Origin: an uncultured Bacteroidales bacterium
GTDB lineage: Bacteria > Bacteroidota > Bacteroidia > Bacteroidales > Paludibacteraceae
DNA length: 64,000 nucleotides
Direction: 5' to 3'
Assembly (NCBI GenBank): GCA_947164985.1
Contig: CAMUYI010000001.1
Span: 248,001 to 312,000, forward strand
The stretch's first letter is position 1; every line of letters begins with the position of its first letter. The position numbers were made by a program, and so were the translations under genes. The notes under the pieces are model-generated. The model worked only from the letters and a program-made list of their open reading frames with translations. It was not told the DNA's origin and ran no database searches. This document shows positions 23,531 through 32,391 of the stretch, piece by piece.

Positions 23531-24741
23531 ACTAACATCCTTTGGGCGCGTTGGAGGGCTGCAATGAAGGCATCCACATCCTCTTTGTCGTTATACAGTC
23601 CGAATGAGACACGTACTGTGCCCGGTACGCCCATCGTATCAATAAGCGGTTCCGCACAATGATGTCCGGTTCGAACGGCTACTCCTTGTTGGTCTAATAG
23701 CGTGCCTACATCAAACGGATGAATAAGTTGTTCGCCGTTATAAAGATTAAAACTGATCACGCCAGCTTTCGGCTGACCAGCACCGTATATATGAATGCCA
23801 TAAATGGCATTTAATTGCTGTTCGCAGTATTCGGTGAGTTCCCGTTCATGTGCCTCGATGGCTTTCCATCCGATCGATTCGATATATTCGATTGCCTTAT
23901 GCAAAGCATACGATCCTACAAAATTCGGTGTACCCGCTTCGAACTTATAGGGTAACTCATTATAGGTAGTACCACTCCAACGCACATGGTCGATCATCTC
24001 TCCCCCACCCTCATGCGGCGGGATCTGTTCTAACCATTCGCGTTTGCCGTACAGTACGCCGATACCTGTCGGTGCGTACATCTTATGGCCCGAGAACACG
24101 AGAAAATCGCAATCTAGCGCCTGTACGTCCACCTGCATATGCGGTACGCTCTGCGCGCCATCAATACAAACGGGTATATTCCGCGCATGCGCCAAACGGA
24201 TGATCTCTTCGATCGGTTGAATCGTTCCTAACACATTACTTACATGCGCCACACTCACTAGCTTCGTCTTTTCGCTTAGAAGGCCCTTAAATGCCTCTAA
24301 ATCGAGCGATAAATCCTCTCGTAAGGGAATATGCCGCAGAATGGCTTTCTTGCGCTCACAGAGCATTTGCCATGGAACGATGTTCGAATGGTGCTCTAGT
24401 CCGCTGACGATAATCTCATCGCCTTCATGAACAAAAGCTTCTCCAAAGGAGAAGGCGAGGGCATTTAGGCTGTCTGTCGTACCTTTGGTGAACACGATCT
24501 CATCGCTACTTTTGGCATTGATAAAATCAGCAACCGCTTGTCGCGCTCCTTCGTGCTTACTCGTTGCTACCTGACTTAGATGATGCACGCCGCGGTGGAT
24601 ATTACTGTTCCACGTGCTATATGCCTCCACGATCGCGTTCAGTACCTGCTGAGGCTTCTGACTTGTGGCGGCATTGTCCAGATACACCAACGGTCGACCG
24701 TGAACGGTCTCATTTAATATCGGAAAATCTGCTCTATTCAT
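23527..24741 (-). CDS. sufS: SufS-type group II cysteine desulfurase
   Basis: PLP enzyme that moves sulfur from cysteine towards Fe-S cluster assembly. 404 residues. VYLDNAATSQKP (19-30), GLEHHSNIVPW (114-124), VCIDGAQSVPHM, FSGHKMYAPTG with PLP-Lys220, and VRTGHHCAEP with the active-site Cys362 are the SufS signatures. The usual sufBCD genes are not adjacent; here it sits between a membrane acyltransferase and a secreted EEP protein, so its placement in this operon is unusual but the enzyme itself is intact. Confidence 0.92.
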   Translation of the reverse strand: MNRADFPILNETVHGRPLVYLDNAATSQKPQQVLNAIVEAYSTWNSNIHRGVHHLSQVATSKHEGARQAVADFINAKSSDEIVFTKGTTDSLNALAFSFGEAFVHEGDEIIVSGLEHHSNIVPWQMLCERKKAILRHIPLREDLSLDLEAFKGLLSEKTKLVSVAHVSNVLGTIQPIEEIIRLAHARNIPVCIDGAQSVPHMQVDVQALDCDFLVFSGHKMYAPTGIGVLYGKREWLEQIPPHEGGGEMIDHVRWSGTTYNELPYKFEAGTPNFVGSYALHKAIEYIESIGWKAIEAHERELTEYCEQQLNAIYGIHIYGAGQPKAGVISFNLYNGEQLIHPFDVGTLLDQQGVAVRTGHHCAEPLIDTMGVPGTVRVSFGLYNDKEDVDAFIAALQRAQRMLV

Positions 24742-24750
24742 AGTTATTTT

Positions 24751-25866
24751 TCAATTCTTGATTTGTTTTGTTTTCTCTCCCAGTACGCACCATCTGATAA
24801 CAGGAATTCGGCGTATTAGTTCTACTAACAGCGGCGACAACGTAAATACGGCAACCGTAAGCAACACGTACATCGCAACCGGAGGAAGCGTTGTATAAAC
24901 CTTCATGCTGTACCCCAAACCGGAGATGATTATATAGTGAACTACATAGATAGCAAAACTATTGCGGCACATGTAATCTGCAAACTTGGATTTCCGGTCA
25001 TCAAAGCAGGCAGCGAACCATCCGATCATGGCAAGACACATCAGCCATCCATACACACAATTGAGTGGACTGCTTAGGTACACAGGAGTCGTGTTATCTT
25101 CACCGAAGGTAGTGATTAATAATGTTATACCGCTTGCTACGGCGCACACCATCAGTGGTATCCATCCTTTTCGTAATGACGTTAATACATTTTCATGCGA
25201 GAAGACGAAGTATCCGCTCAAAAAGAAAAGAAGATAAAAGAATGGTTTGTATCCGTTATAAAGACCATCCAAACTTTCGGGACGAGGGTTCATGATAAGC
25301 GTTCGGGTACCTAACCAATACAATACGCCCAACAGGATAATTCCTGCCAAACCAATTTTCCCGCAAAGCGAGTAGAACCGATCTTGTGCATCAACCTTCC
25401 GAACGAGCAGCAAAACCAGACTGAACAACCATAGATCCTGTATAAACCATAACGGACCTGTTCCGCTCAGCGACCACGCCACATACTTAATGATGCCCGG
25501 AGTGTCGGCAAGCATGTCTATTCCATTCGTATAACTAAGTGTATGCGTGTTGAAATAACCGGCGATCCATTGAAAAACAAATAATCCTATTGTAGCAGGC
25601 ACTAATAACTTGCGGGTGCGGCTTTGAAACCACTCTTTCTCCGAATGTGCATCCAATGCGTACCGGGCACTGATGCCTGCCAGCAAGAACAAAAGAGGCA
25701 TGAACCAAGGATAGAGCAGATACATCACAAAATCTTGGTACTGAGGACCTCCGAAGCCACCTATTCCGCCTACTACCCCTTTGCCGTTGTAGTAGTAAAT
25801 AACGTGGTAAAAGAGTACCAGCAGTACGGTCACCCAACGTAAATTATCGATCCAATGTTTTCGCAT
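24751..25866 (-). CDS. Membrane acyltransferase (acyltransferase family 3, OpgC/OafA-like)
   Basis: 371 residues with about ten transmembrane segments. It starts RKHWIDNLRWVTVLLVLFYHVIYYY, where the His in the first helix matches the conserved His of acyltransferase-3 proteins. GTGPLWFIQDLWLFSL near residue 135 and NSFAIYVVHYIIISG near 305 are further family hallmarks. These proteins O-acylate surface glycans or lipids using acyl-CoA at the inner membrane. Substrate unknown. Within the DUF456-lolD-gldB-acyltransferase-sufS-EEP operon. Confidence 0.85.
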   Translation of the reverse strand: MRKHWIDNLRWVTVLLVLFYHVIYYYNGKGVVGGIGGFGGPQYQDFVMYLLYPWFMPLLFLLAGISARYALDAHSEKEWFQSRTRKLLVPATIGLFVFQWIAGYFNTHTLSYTNGIDMLADTPGIIKYVAWSLSGTGPLWFIQDLWLFSLVLLLVRKVDAQDRFYSLCGKIGLAGIILLGVLYWLGTRTLIMNPRPESLDGLYNGYKPFFYLLFFLSGYFVFSHENVLTSLRKGWIPLMVCAVASGITLLITTFGEDNTTPVYLSSPLNCVYGWLMCLAMIGWFAACFDDRKSKFADYMCRNSFAIYVVHYIIISGLGYSMKVYTTLPPVAMYVLLTVAVFTLSPLLVELIRRIPVIRWCVLGEKTKQIKN

Positions 25867-25872
25867 GTTTTC

Positions 25873-26874
25873 TTATGGTTTATAATAACTTTCTTCCAGT
25901 ATTTTTTGTGCGTCCGGTTCAGCCATTAGTTCCTGCAGCGTAATCTCCTTATTATGCTCCATATAACTCTCTGCGATACGCCATCCGAGCCATATGCCTA
26001 AACGACCGGGTGCGTCCTGTGAGACTTCAGAGGTGAAAGGTCCATCGTTGAGGTAGCCTGTCAGGATGAGACTTTCGGTTTTGAATAGATCGCGTTTGTC
26101 CATCACGAGATGCCAAATCGCCCGTTCGTTTTTTACGCACCAGTTCCATTGTTCTTTCGTCCATCCCATCACTTCATAACCGGGCAGTTCATCAAAGAGT
26201 TGCGACACGAGGTACATCACTTTTCCGCGGTAGATCATTTGATCTAACAGCCGACTTTTGGTACTGGTGTAGGGTAGGGTGCGGAACAAAAAAGCACTGA
26301 TGACATCCACCGGAATACACTCCTTACGCATGGTCTGTTTCTGGTAGTCATACACCACGCGGTTGTAGTACTCATAGTTACTGCCGAGGTACATGTCTGC
26401 ACCGATACCGATCAGTTCGTCCCCAAAATAAATAGGCGTCTGAAAACCCGAAACAAAGAGGTACAGACTCGGTATCTCCGTCTCTGGATACAAATATTGT
26501 ATCCTACTAAAAGCTTTACTTAGTCCTTTTTCGATATCCGTGACGTCTGCAAAAACCGCTTGCTCCTTGGCGTTGGTGGCTTTAAAACCATAGACGGTAT
26601 CGTTCAGAAACTCCGGTAAGGCTTGCTCCAGATAGGCTGTATCGGCAGCCGGAATACCCAATATCTCTTCCACCCACAGCGGCATAAAGGTCGGGTACTC
26701 GTCATATAGTACTTTGATATCCTGTGCCACACTTGCCTCATGTACATTCATCAAGGCCTTATCAAAGCGCACGATCTCAATTTGCTGAGGTTCAATGTTT
26801 TTCGGAAAATATGTCCGCCCTTTCTGACAGGCTGTCAATGCCACCAGACAAGCTATAAATAGATATTTTTTCAT
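25873..26874 (-). CDS. gldB: GldB-like gliding-motility/T9SS-associated lipoprotein
   Basis: 333 residues. A lipoprotein signal ([16 protein letters not shown]) with Cys16 lipidated is followed by [14 protein letters not shown] and, in the middle, [31 protein letters not shown] (given here in parts as LYLFVSGFQ and IGADMYLG). These match GldB, first found through gliding-motility genes of Flavobacterium and present even in non-gliding Bacteroidota. It is not a core T9SS subunit; its precise role is unsettled. It overlaps the lolD stop by 4 bp (ATGA). Confidence 0.85.
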   Translation of the reverse strand: MKKYLFIACLVALTACQKGRTYFPKNIEPQQIEIVRFDKALMNVHEASVAQDIKVLYDEYPTFMPLWVEEILGIPAADTAYLEQALPEFLNDTVYGFKATNAKEQAVFADVTDIEKGLSKAFSRIQYLYPETEIPSLYLFVSGFQTPIYFGDELIGIGADMYLGSNYEYYNRVVYDYQKQTMRKECIPVDVISAFLFRTLPYTSTKSRLLDQMIYRGKVMYLVSQLFDELPGYEVMGWTKEQWNWCVKNERAIWHLVMDKRDLFKTESLILTGYLNDGPFTSEVSQDAPGRLGIWLGWRIAESYMEHNKEITLQELMAEPDAQKILEESYYKP

Positions 26875-27530
26875 TTGATGATACCGTCTTTGATTTCGAT
26901 GATTCGATCGGCTATATTTGCCAGTTCTTTGTCGTGCGTGACGAGTAAGATCGTCTGTCCGTATTCTTTGCGTAACTTCAAGAGCAATTCGCTCAACTCT
27001 TTCTTATTCTGCGTATCCAGGCTTCCCGTCGGTTCATCCGCCAGAATAATATCCGGAGCCATCATTAATGCTCGTGCAGCTGCTACACGTTGTTTCTCAC
27101 CACCGGACAGCGCATTCGGCTTGTGGTTCATTCGGTCACTTAAGCCTAAATCCCGCAACAGTTTTTCGGCACGAGGTTTATATTCGCTCTCTTTCTCCCG
27201 CGCGATCATGGCAGGAATGCAGACGTTTTCCAAGGCCGTGAACTCCGGTAATAACTGGTGAAACTGGAAGATAAAACCGATATGTTTATTGCGAAAAGAA
27301 GCAAGGTCTTTGTCCTTCATCGCAAACACGTCGGTACCCTCAATGAGCACTTGTCCTTTGGTCGGACGGTCCAGCGTACCGATGATCTGGAGTAGGGTAG
27401 TCTTACCCGCTCCGGATTTACCGATAATAGCTACTATCTCGCCTTTCTTGACGCTTAGATTAACCCCTTTTAGCACTTCCAACTCGCCGAAAGATTTGCC
27501 TATATTCTTAACCTCTATCATACTATTCAT
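26871..27530 (-). CDS. lolD: LolD-like ABC transporter ATP-binding protein
   Basis: 219 residues, a single ABC ATPase domain. Walker A is [10 protein letters not shown] (about 37-46), Q-loop [16 protein letters not shown], signature [15 protein letters not shown], Walker [12 protein letters not shown], and H-loop VTHDKEL. The MacB/LolD subfamily normally couples to a FtsX-fold permease to extract lipoproteins; no permease gene is in the operon. The ATG at 27530 directly follows the DUF456 stop; an alternative ATG (MIEVKNI) is at 27521. Confidence 0.85.
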   Translation of the reverse strand: MNSMIEVKNIGKSFGELEVLKGVNLSVKKGEIVAIIGKSGAGKTTLLQIIGTLDRPTKGQVLIEGTDVFAMKDKDLASFRNKHIGFIFQFHQLLPEFTALENVCIPAMIAREKESEYKPRAEKLLRDLGLSDRMNHKPNALSGGEKQRVAAARALMMAPDIILADEPTGSLDTQNKKELSELLLKLRKEYGQTILLVTHDKELANIADRIIEIKDGIIK

Positions 27531-28004
27531 TTACCAAATCATTCGTATCAACGCGCTTGTCATCAGTCCGCAGCAGATTAACTTTAGAATCGTGCCAAAG
27601 AGTAATCCTACAAAACTTCCCCAGCCGGCACGGATGGCTTCCGCTACTTGCTTACCGCCTAACAGTTCACCCAACACAGCGCCTACCAACGGTCCCGCGA
27701 TTACGCCTACAGGTCCGAAGAAAAGACCGGCAAATACACCTATCGTACTGCCTATTACGCCCCATTTTGTACCGCCGAACTGCTTCGTGCCCCATGCCGG
27801 CACCACATAGTCCAGTATGGTCACGACGATTGTTACGATGCCCCAGATGAGTAGGGTCTGCCACGTAAAATCCACACGTTCCGTGATCTGTGCGATCCAC
27901 AAACCTGCATACGCGATAGGTACGCCCGGCAATCCAGGAACGATACATCCGATGATGCCTATCAGCATGCATAAACCGGCTATAATCAACAAAAAGATTT
28001 CCAT
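27531..28004 (-). CDS. DUF456 family membrane protein
   Basis: About 157 residues, nearly all membrane: glycine-rich helices including GIIGCIVPGLPGVPIAYAGLW, DYVVPAWGTKQFGGTKWG, and FFGPVGVIAGPLVGAVLGELLGG (the last cited as GPVGVIAGPLVGAVLGE). These are the hallmarks of DUF456. I prefer the ATG at 28004 (MEIFLL) over an upstream TTG at 28013. First gene of the operon from promoter 28024-28055. Function unknown. Confidence 0.8.
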   Translation of the reverse strand: MEIFLLIIAGLCMLIGIIGCIVPGLPGVPIAYAGLWIAQITERVDFTWQTLLIWGIVTIVVTILDYVVPAWGTKQFGGTKWGVIGSTIGVFAGLFFGPVGVIAGPLVGAVLGELLGGKQVAEAIRAGWGSFVGLLFGTILKLICCGLMTSALIRMIW

Positions 28005-28023
28005 ATCACTCAATTTTGCGCTG

Positions 28024-28055
28024 CAAAATTACTGCTTTTTTTCGACATATGCAAG
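28024..28055 (-). promoter_or_regulatory. Promoter for the DUF456-lolD-gldB-sufS operon
   Basis: Minus-strand CTTG (28055-28052) followed by CATATGT, 20-nt spacer ending GCAG, TAATTTTG (28031-28024). Confidence 0.85.
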
Positions 28056-28161
28056 AGAAAAACGAGAAATCAATTTCAAAATCACAGGATATATACATAG
28101 TATATATAAGGCATGGTATGATACGTGATAGGTACTGCTTAAGTCTTGCTTTTGAAGGAGA

Positions 28162-29502
28162 TTAGTCTCGCAGGTTGATGATCAGCGCCAAGAGGAGCAG
28201 CAGAAGATAGTAGATTGCAATCATTCCGCCGTTGGCGCTGGCAGGGAATGTGCTGCCCGGTAAAGACTCGATCCAACCTACCGAATGGTTCATTAGCCAA
28301 GAGAGACTGAAAGTGATTTTCGTAAACCAAACACCTAACCATGAACCGCCTAACAACAGACTCACTAAACCGCATGGAACGAGAAATGTAGCTATCGGAA
28401 GTACGATCAGATTGGTCAGTAGAAAATAGGTACTTACATAGCCGAAATAGTGAATTGTCAGCGGTAAGGTACCCAACTGCGCAGCGATCGAGACAATGAC
28501 CGTTCCTAATAGCCAGGCATAGAGACGTTTCTGCGACCCCGTCATTTCTATCCGATGAAAAAGGCGCTCGCATTGTTTAGCTAGCAGTACAATCGCTGTA
28601 GTGGCCGCAAAACTGAGTTGAAAACCTACGCTCCAGAGATCTAACGGGCGTACTAGCAAGATAAAAACGGCAGCTGCTCCGATACTATTGAGGTTGATGC
28701 CTTGTTTATACAGCATGCGTCCTACTTCTACGATCGTCACCATCACTACCGCCCGTACCACCGAAGGTGTCATACCGGTTAACCATGCATATCCCCACAT
28801 GACTGCGATAACAATACTGCTGATGACACAACGACCTAACTGATTTTCATAACGTGGTCGGAAATGACCTCCAAGTGTTAAAATACTGATTACCAACAGA
28901 TAAATAATTCCTGTATGCAGTCCGCTTACCGCCAAAACATGTGCAGCACCGGAAGCCTGAAAACGACGTTTGAGAGCCGGATCTAGGTCTTCTTTATATC
29001 CCAAAGTCAGGGCTCCAACGGTCGCTAACTCGTCGCCCTCCAGCCCCGATTCGGAGAGGCGGTTGTAGAGCCGTTTCTGAAGTGGGATAGAGTAGGAGGC
29101 TGTTGGTTTGCGTTCATACTGATAGACAAAAGCGGAACCGATAATGCCTTGCCGCAACAGATATTTCCGGTAGTCAAAAGTCCCTATCGAATCCGCTTTC
29201 CGTATGCGCGTGGTAGCAAGGATCGTATCTCCGGTATGCAGCAAAAAGTTCGTACTGTCCCGCCGTACATAGACATATACTTTCCCGCCATAGGTCTTCG
29301 CTTCATATCGTTCATATTGTGTGGTAGGCTTGTTTTCGCTCTGAATGATGAATGTATGGATGCATAGGCTGTCATATACCGCTTTCTCCTCCGGATACAG
29401 CACCCCTATCCGCTCACAAAACAATATTGCCACTACCAGCGGTAGCAGCAATATAATCATCGGATATGCACGGATACGGTCTAACACATTTTCAACTATC
29501 AA
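28162..29502 (-). CDS. comEC: ComEC/Rec2-type competence membrane protein, short form
   Basis: 446 residues. An N-terminal DUF4131-like OB domain (about 50-150) precedes the Competence domain with ASGAAHVLAVSGLHTGIIYLL (cited in part: AAHVLAVSGLHTG, about 188-200), TGMTPSVVRAV and SFAATTAIVLL, about ten helices in all. The C-terminal metallo-beta-lactamase domain that many ComEC proteins carry is absent; the frame ends in a hydrophobic helix. The role would be passage of single-stranded DNA across the inner membrane. The start codon is a TTG at 29502 overlapping the tsaE stop (TTGA), created by a 14-bp duplication; an ATG at MIILLLPLV is the alternative. Confidence 0.85.
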   Translation of the reverse strand: MIVENVLDRIRAYPMIILLLPLVVAILFCERIGVLYPEEKAVYDSLCIHTFIIQSENKPTTQYERYEAKTYGGKVYVYVRRDSTNFLLHTGDTILATTRIRKADSIGTFDYRKYLLRQGIIGSAFVYQYERKPTASYSIPLQKRLYNRLSESGLEGDELATVGALTLGYKEDLDPALKRRFQASGAAHVLAVSGLHTGIIYLLVISILTLGGHFRPRYENQLGRCVISSIVIAVMWGYAWLTGMTPSVVRAVVMVTIVEVGRMLYKQGINLNSIGAAAVFILLVRPLDLWSVGFQLSFAATTAIVLLAKQCERLFHRIEMTGSQKRLYAWLLGTVIVSIAAQLGTLPLTIHYFGYVSTYFLLTNLIVLPIATFLVPCGLVSLLLGGSWLGVWFTKITFSLSWLMNHSVGWIESLPGSTFPASANGGMIAIYYLLLLLLALIINLRD

Positions 29503-29515
29503 TTTTCAACTATCA
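29488..29515. repeat. Perfect 14-bp (2 x 7) tandem duplication at the tsaE/comEC junction
   Basis: On the minus strand TGATAGTTGAAAAT occurs twice in tandem. As a result the last five residues of TsaE and the first five of ComEC are identical (MIVEN). Confidence 0.9.
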
Positions 29516-29954
29516 TCTTTCTCTCTCCGTTCTCCTGCGGCTCGATCTTGATCCATACCGTATCTTCCGGCAGGATCGCCTCTATCATCTCCGGCCACTC
29601 GATGAAACAGTAGTTACCCGAATAGAGATACTCCTCGGCACCAAAGTCCAAAGCTTCACGGATGTCCTTGAGTCGATAACAATCAAAATGGTACACTTCG
29701 CCGCGGTAGGGTTGTTCCACGTCATACACATTGACGATGGCGAAAGTCGGACTATTGACCACATCAACCGTTCCCATCTCTTCACACAACTTTTTGATGA
29801 AGGTCGTCTTACCGGCTCCCATCTGTCCGTCGAACGCAAACACACGATGGGGTTCGCATGCTTTCAGAATCTCCAATGCACTTACTACCTCTCCGCACTC
29901 GTTGTAGAGCAAGAGGTCAGAATTTTCACCTTTTTTTATCGTATAAGTACTCAT
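29499..29954 (-). CDS. tsaE: TsaE, tRNA threonylcarbamoyladenosine biosynthesis ATPase
   Basis: 151 residues. P-loop FDGQMGAGKTTF (41-52), VNSPTFAIVNVYD (switch/substrate region) and VYHFDCYRLKD (Walker B-like), then IEWPE. This is the ATPase of the TsaBDE complex that makes t6A37 on ANN-decoding tRNAs. The C-terminal MIVEN is encoded by a 14-bp duplication shared with the comEC start. Lies 22 bp downstream of uvrC. Confidence 0.93.
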   Translation of the reverse strand: MSTYTIKKGENSDLLLYNECGEVVSALEILKACEPHRVFAFDGQMGAGKTTFIKKLCEEMGTVDVVNSPTFAIVNVYDVEQPYRGEVYHFDCYRLKDIREALDFGAEEYLYSGNYCFIEWPEMIEAILPEDTVWIKIEPQENGERKMIVEN

Positions 29955-29976
29955 GTTCTTGCTTTTTATTCAATTC

Positions 29977-31794
29977 TCAGAGGCTTATTTTTGCCTGAAT
30001 TTGTTCGTAAATCATTGAACCTCTGTTAGTTCCTAGTAATTCGATCCATTCGTCCTTTGTTGCCATTCTAGCGCGCTTCATAGAACCGAAATGCATCAGT
30101 ATTTTATGCTTTGTTACTTCTCCAACTCCTTGAATATCATCAAGTTGACTATGGATCTGCGCCTTGCTGCGTTTCTTTTTATGATATGTGATCGCAAATC
30201 TGTGTACTTCATCTTGTATGTTCGTCAACAACCGGAACACTTCACTTGTTATAGGCATCGAGATCTCTCTGGGCGGAAAACCAAACAGTAGTGTCTGCGT
30301 CCGGTGTTTGTCATTTTTCTTCAGACCTGCAATAGGAATACTGAGTCCCAGTTGATCTTCTACCGCCTCCCTAATCGCATGCATCTGACCGAGGCCTCCA
30401 TCTGCAATGATCAGATCCGGCATTTGTCCGTTGGATTCGAGAATACTTTGATATCTCCTTCGTACCACTTCGCGCATGCTTGCGTAATCATCAGGACCTT
30501 CGACTGTCTTGATCTCAAAACGCTTATAATCACTCTTACTTGGTTTGGCCATCCGATAGACCACACATCCGGCAACTGCGTTCTCTCCTTGGATATTCGA
30601 GTTATCAAAGCAGTCTATCCATTTTGGCAGTGTCGGAAGCCCCATCATCCGCTGCATCTCCGTTAAGATCCGAACACCTCGTTGCTCCGGATTGAGTTTA
30701 TCGTCTTGTTTGAGTCGGTCTAATTTATATTGCCGTACGTTCTGCATAGCCAGATCCAGGAGTTTCTTTTTATCTCCGCTTACGGCTATATGCACATGCA
30801 GCGTGTCATCAAAAACCTCCGGAATGAACGGAACAATTACGTCTTTTGTCATACTCTCCAAGCGCTGTCTAAGTTCTATCATTCCGATCGCTAACATCTC
30901 CTCTTTCTCTTCCTCCATCTTGCGGCGATATTCTATCGTCTGACCTTGTACAATTGATCCGTTATGTACGTGCAGCATGGCGATATATACTTTATCATCC
31001 TGTTCGTCATAACCGAAGACATCTACATCCTTGGCTGTACTATTCGTGATAATAGTTTTACTCTTGAATTGCTCCAATAGTTCGATCTTACGCTTGATTT
31101 CTGCAGCCTCTTCAAATTTAAGTTCTGCCGATTTCATCAGCATTTCTGCCTCAAGTTGCTTCCCGATATCATGCGCATCACCCTTGATGAGTTTGCGTGC
31201 TTGATCTATCCATTCTTGATAGTTCTCTTGGCCTATTCCCTCGCATATACCGCAGCAATTTTTGAGATGGTACTTGAGACACACGCGCATCTTTTTTTTC
31301 TCGATGGATTCGGTAGAAATCGGTATATTGCATGTACGAATAGGGTAAAGTTTATGAATCAATTCCAGTACCAGTTCTACCGTATATCCAAAGCTATATG
31401 GACCATAATACTCTCCGCTTTTCTTATTAACTACCCTCGTTTTGAAGATTCGTGGATATTTTTCGCGTGTGATGCAGATGTACGGATAGCTTTTTCCGTC
31501 TTTGAGAAGGATATTATACCTGGGCTGGTACTCCTTAATCAGATTATTCTCTAAAAGGAATGCATCCTGCTCGCTATCTACAACTACATAGCGTATATCG
31601 GCTATATGGGCTACTAACTGGCGCGTCTTGGAGGATTGGTGATCCTTATTGAAATAACTATTTACGCGTCGGTGCAGGTTCTTAGCCTTACCCACATAGA
31701 TGATCTGTCCTTCTTTATCAAAGTACTGGTACACCCCTGGACTTTCCGGGATGCGCTTCAAAAGAAGGGCTATATGATCATCCGATTTATTCAT
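29977..31794 (-). CDS. uvrC: UvrC, excinuclease ABC subunit C
   Basis: 605 residues. N-terminal GIY-YIG nuclease (SPGVYQYFDKEGQIIYVGKAKNL, cited as GVYQYF and IIYVGKAKN, about 15-95), a central UVR motif (KFEEAAEIKRKIELL, about 205-220), an RNase-H-like endonuclease half with DCFDNSNIQG and DLIIADGGLGQ, and C-terminal helix-hairpin-helix (LDDIQGVGEVTKHKILMHFG, given in part). Makes both incisions in nucleotide-excision repair with UvrAB. Start ATG at 31794 overlaps the apt stop by 8 bp. Confidence 0.95.
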   Translation of the reverse strand: MNKSDDHIALLLKRIPESPGVYQYFDKEGQIIYVGKAKNLHRRVNSYFNKDHQSSKTRQLVAHIADIRYVVVDSEQDAFLLENNLIKEYQPRYNILLKDGKSYPYICITREKYPRIFKTRVVNKKSGEYYGPYSFGYTVELVLELIHKLYPIRTCNIPISTESIEKKKMRVCLKYHLKNCCGICEGIGQENYQEWIDQARKLIKGDAHDIGKQLEAEMLMKSAELKFEEAAEIKRKIELLEQFKSKTIITNSTAKDVDVFGYDEQDDKVYIAMLHVHNGSIVQGQTIEYRRKMEEEKEEMLAIGMIELRQRLESMTKDVIVPFIPEVFDDTLHVHIAVSGDKKKLLDLAMQNVRQYKLDRLKQDDKLNPEQRGVRILTEMQRMMGLPTLPKWIDCFDNSNIQGENAVAGCVVYRMAKPSKSDYKRFEIKTVEGPDDYASMREVVRRRYQSILESNGQMPDLIIADGGLGQMHAIREAVEDQLGLSIPIAGLKKNDKHRTQTLLFGFPPREISMPITSEVFRLLTNIQDEVHRFAITYHKKKRSKAQIHSQLDDIQGVGEVTKHKILMHFGSMKRARMATKDEWIELLGTNRGSMIYEQIQAKISL

Positions 31795-32326
31795 CTACTT
31801 CAATTCCGAACAAGAAATATAAGTCATCTGCTTTTCCTTGGAGATATTTACGGCCATTTAATCCTTCGAGCTCAATGATGCAGTTGACGTAAATCTTTTT
31901 TACGCCTAATTTTTTTACCAGATTAATAGCAGCTTCCATCGATCCTCCTGTTGCGAGGATATCATCATGGATGAGCACGATATCATTCTCGTTCAGCGCA
32001 TCTTTGTGAATTTGGATCGTGTCGTATCCATACTCCTTGGTATAAGTGTAGGATACCGTTTCCGCCGGCAACTTATTATGTTTACGGATAGGTACAAACC
32101 CTGCACCAATCTCCATAGCTACTGCAGGCGCCAGAATAAAACCGCGTGACTCAATACCTACTACCTGCGTGATACCCAGATCTTTGTAATGGTTCACAAT
32201 CTCATCCTTCATCCAGCATAGGCAATCATGTCTTGCTAATGCAGTTGTGATGTCCTTGAACTGTATGCCCGGTATAGGAAAATCAGGCACATTACGAATA
32301 GCTGCTTTTACTTCTTCTAATGTCAT
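31787..32326 (-). CDS. apt: Adenine phosphoribosyltransferase
   Basis: Salvages adenine to AMP with PRPP. From the ATG at 32326 the protein is 179 residues: NVPDFPIPGIQFKDITTAL at the start, VVGIESRGFILAPAVA, VPIRKHNKLPAET, and the PRPP-binding loop VLIHDDILATGGSM. I reject the longer frame from 32359 because its extra residues (MFHVEHKYKIN) are simply the translation of the parS site. Follows mnmG; overlaps uvrC by 8 bp. Confidence 0.94.
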   Translation of the reverse strand: MTLEEVKAAIRNVPDFPIPGIQFKDITTALARHDCLCWMKDEIVNHYKDLGITQVVGIESRGFILAPAVAMEIGAGFVPIRKHNKLPAETVSYTYTKEYGYDTIQIHKDALNENDIVLIHDDILATGGSMEAAINLVKKLGVKKIYVNCIIELEGLNGRKYLQGKADDLYFLFGIEVDE

Positions 32327-32342
32327 ATTAATTTTGTATTTG

Positions 32343-32358
32343 TGTTCCACGTGAAACA
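32343..32358. promoter_or_regulatory. parS: parS centromere-like site (ParB binding)
   Basis: TGTTCCACGTGAAACA matches the bacterial parS consensus TGTTNCACGTGAAACA at every defined position. It lies in the 65-bp gap between mnmG and apt. mnmG (gidA) is commonly origin-proximal in bacteria, which fits with parS clustering near oriC. No parA/parB genes are in this window. Confidence 0.88.
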
Positions 32359-32391
32359 TTTAAGTTAGTTTGCTTTGCAAACTAGTTCTAT

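Noticed and set aside
24607..24622. A second parS-like site (TGTTCCACGTG then mismatches) inside sufS
   Set aside because: The right half is wrong at several positions and it lies in coding sequence; chance match.
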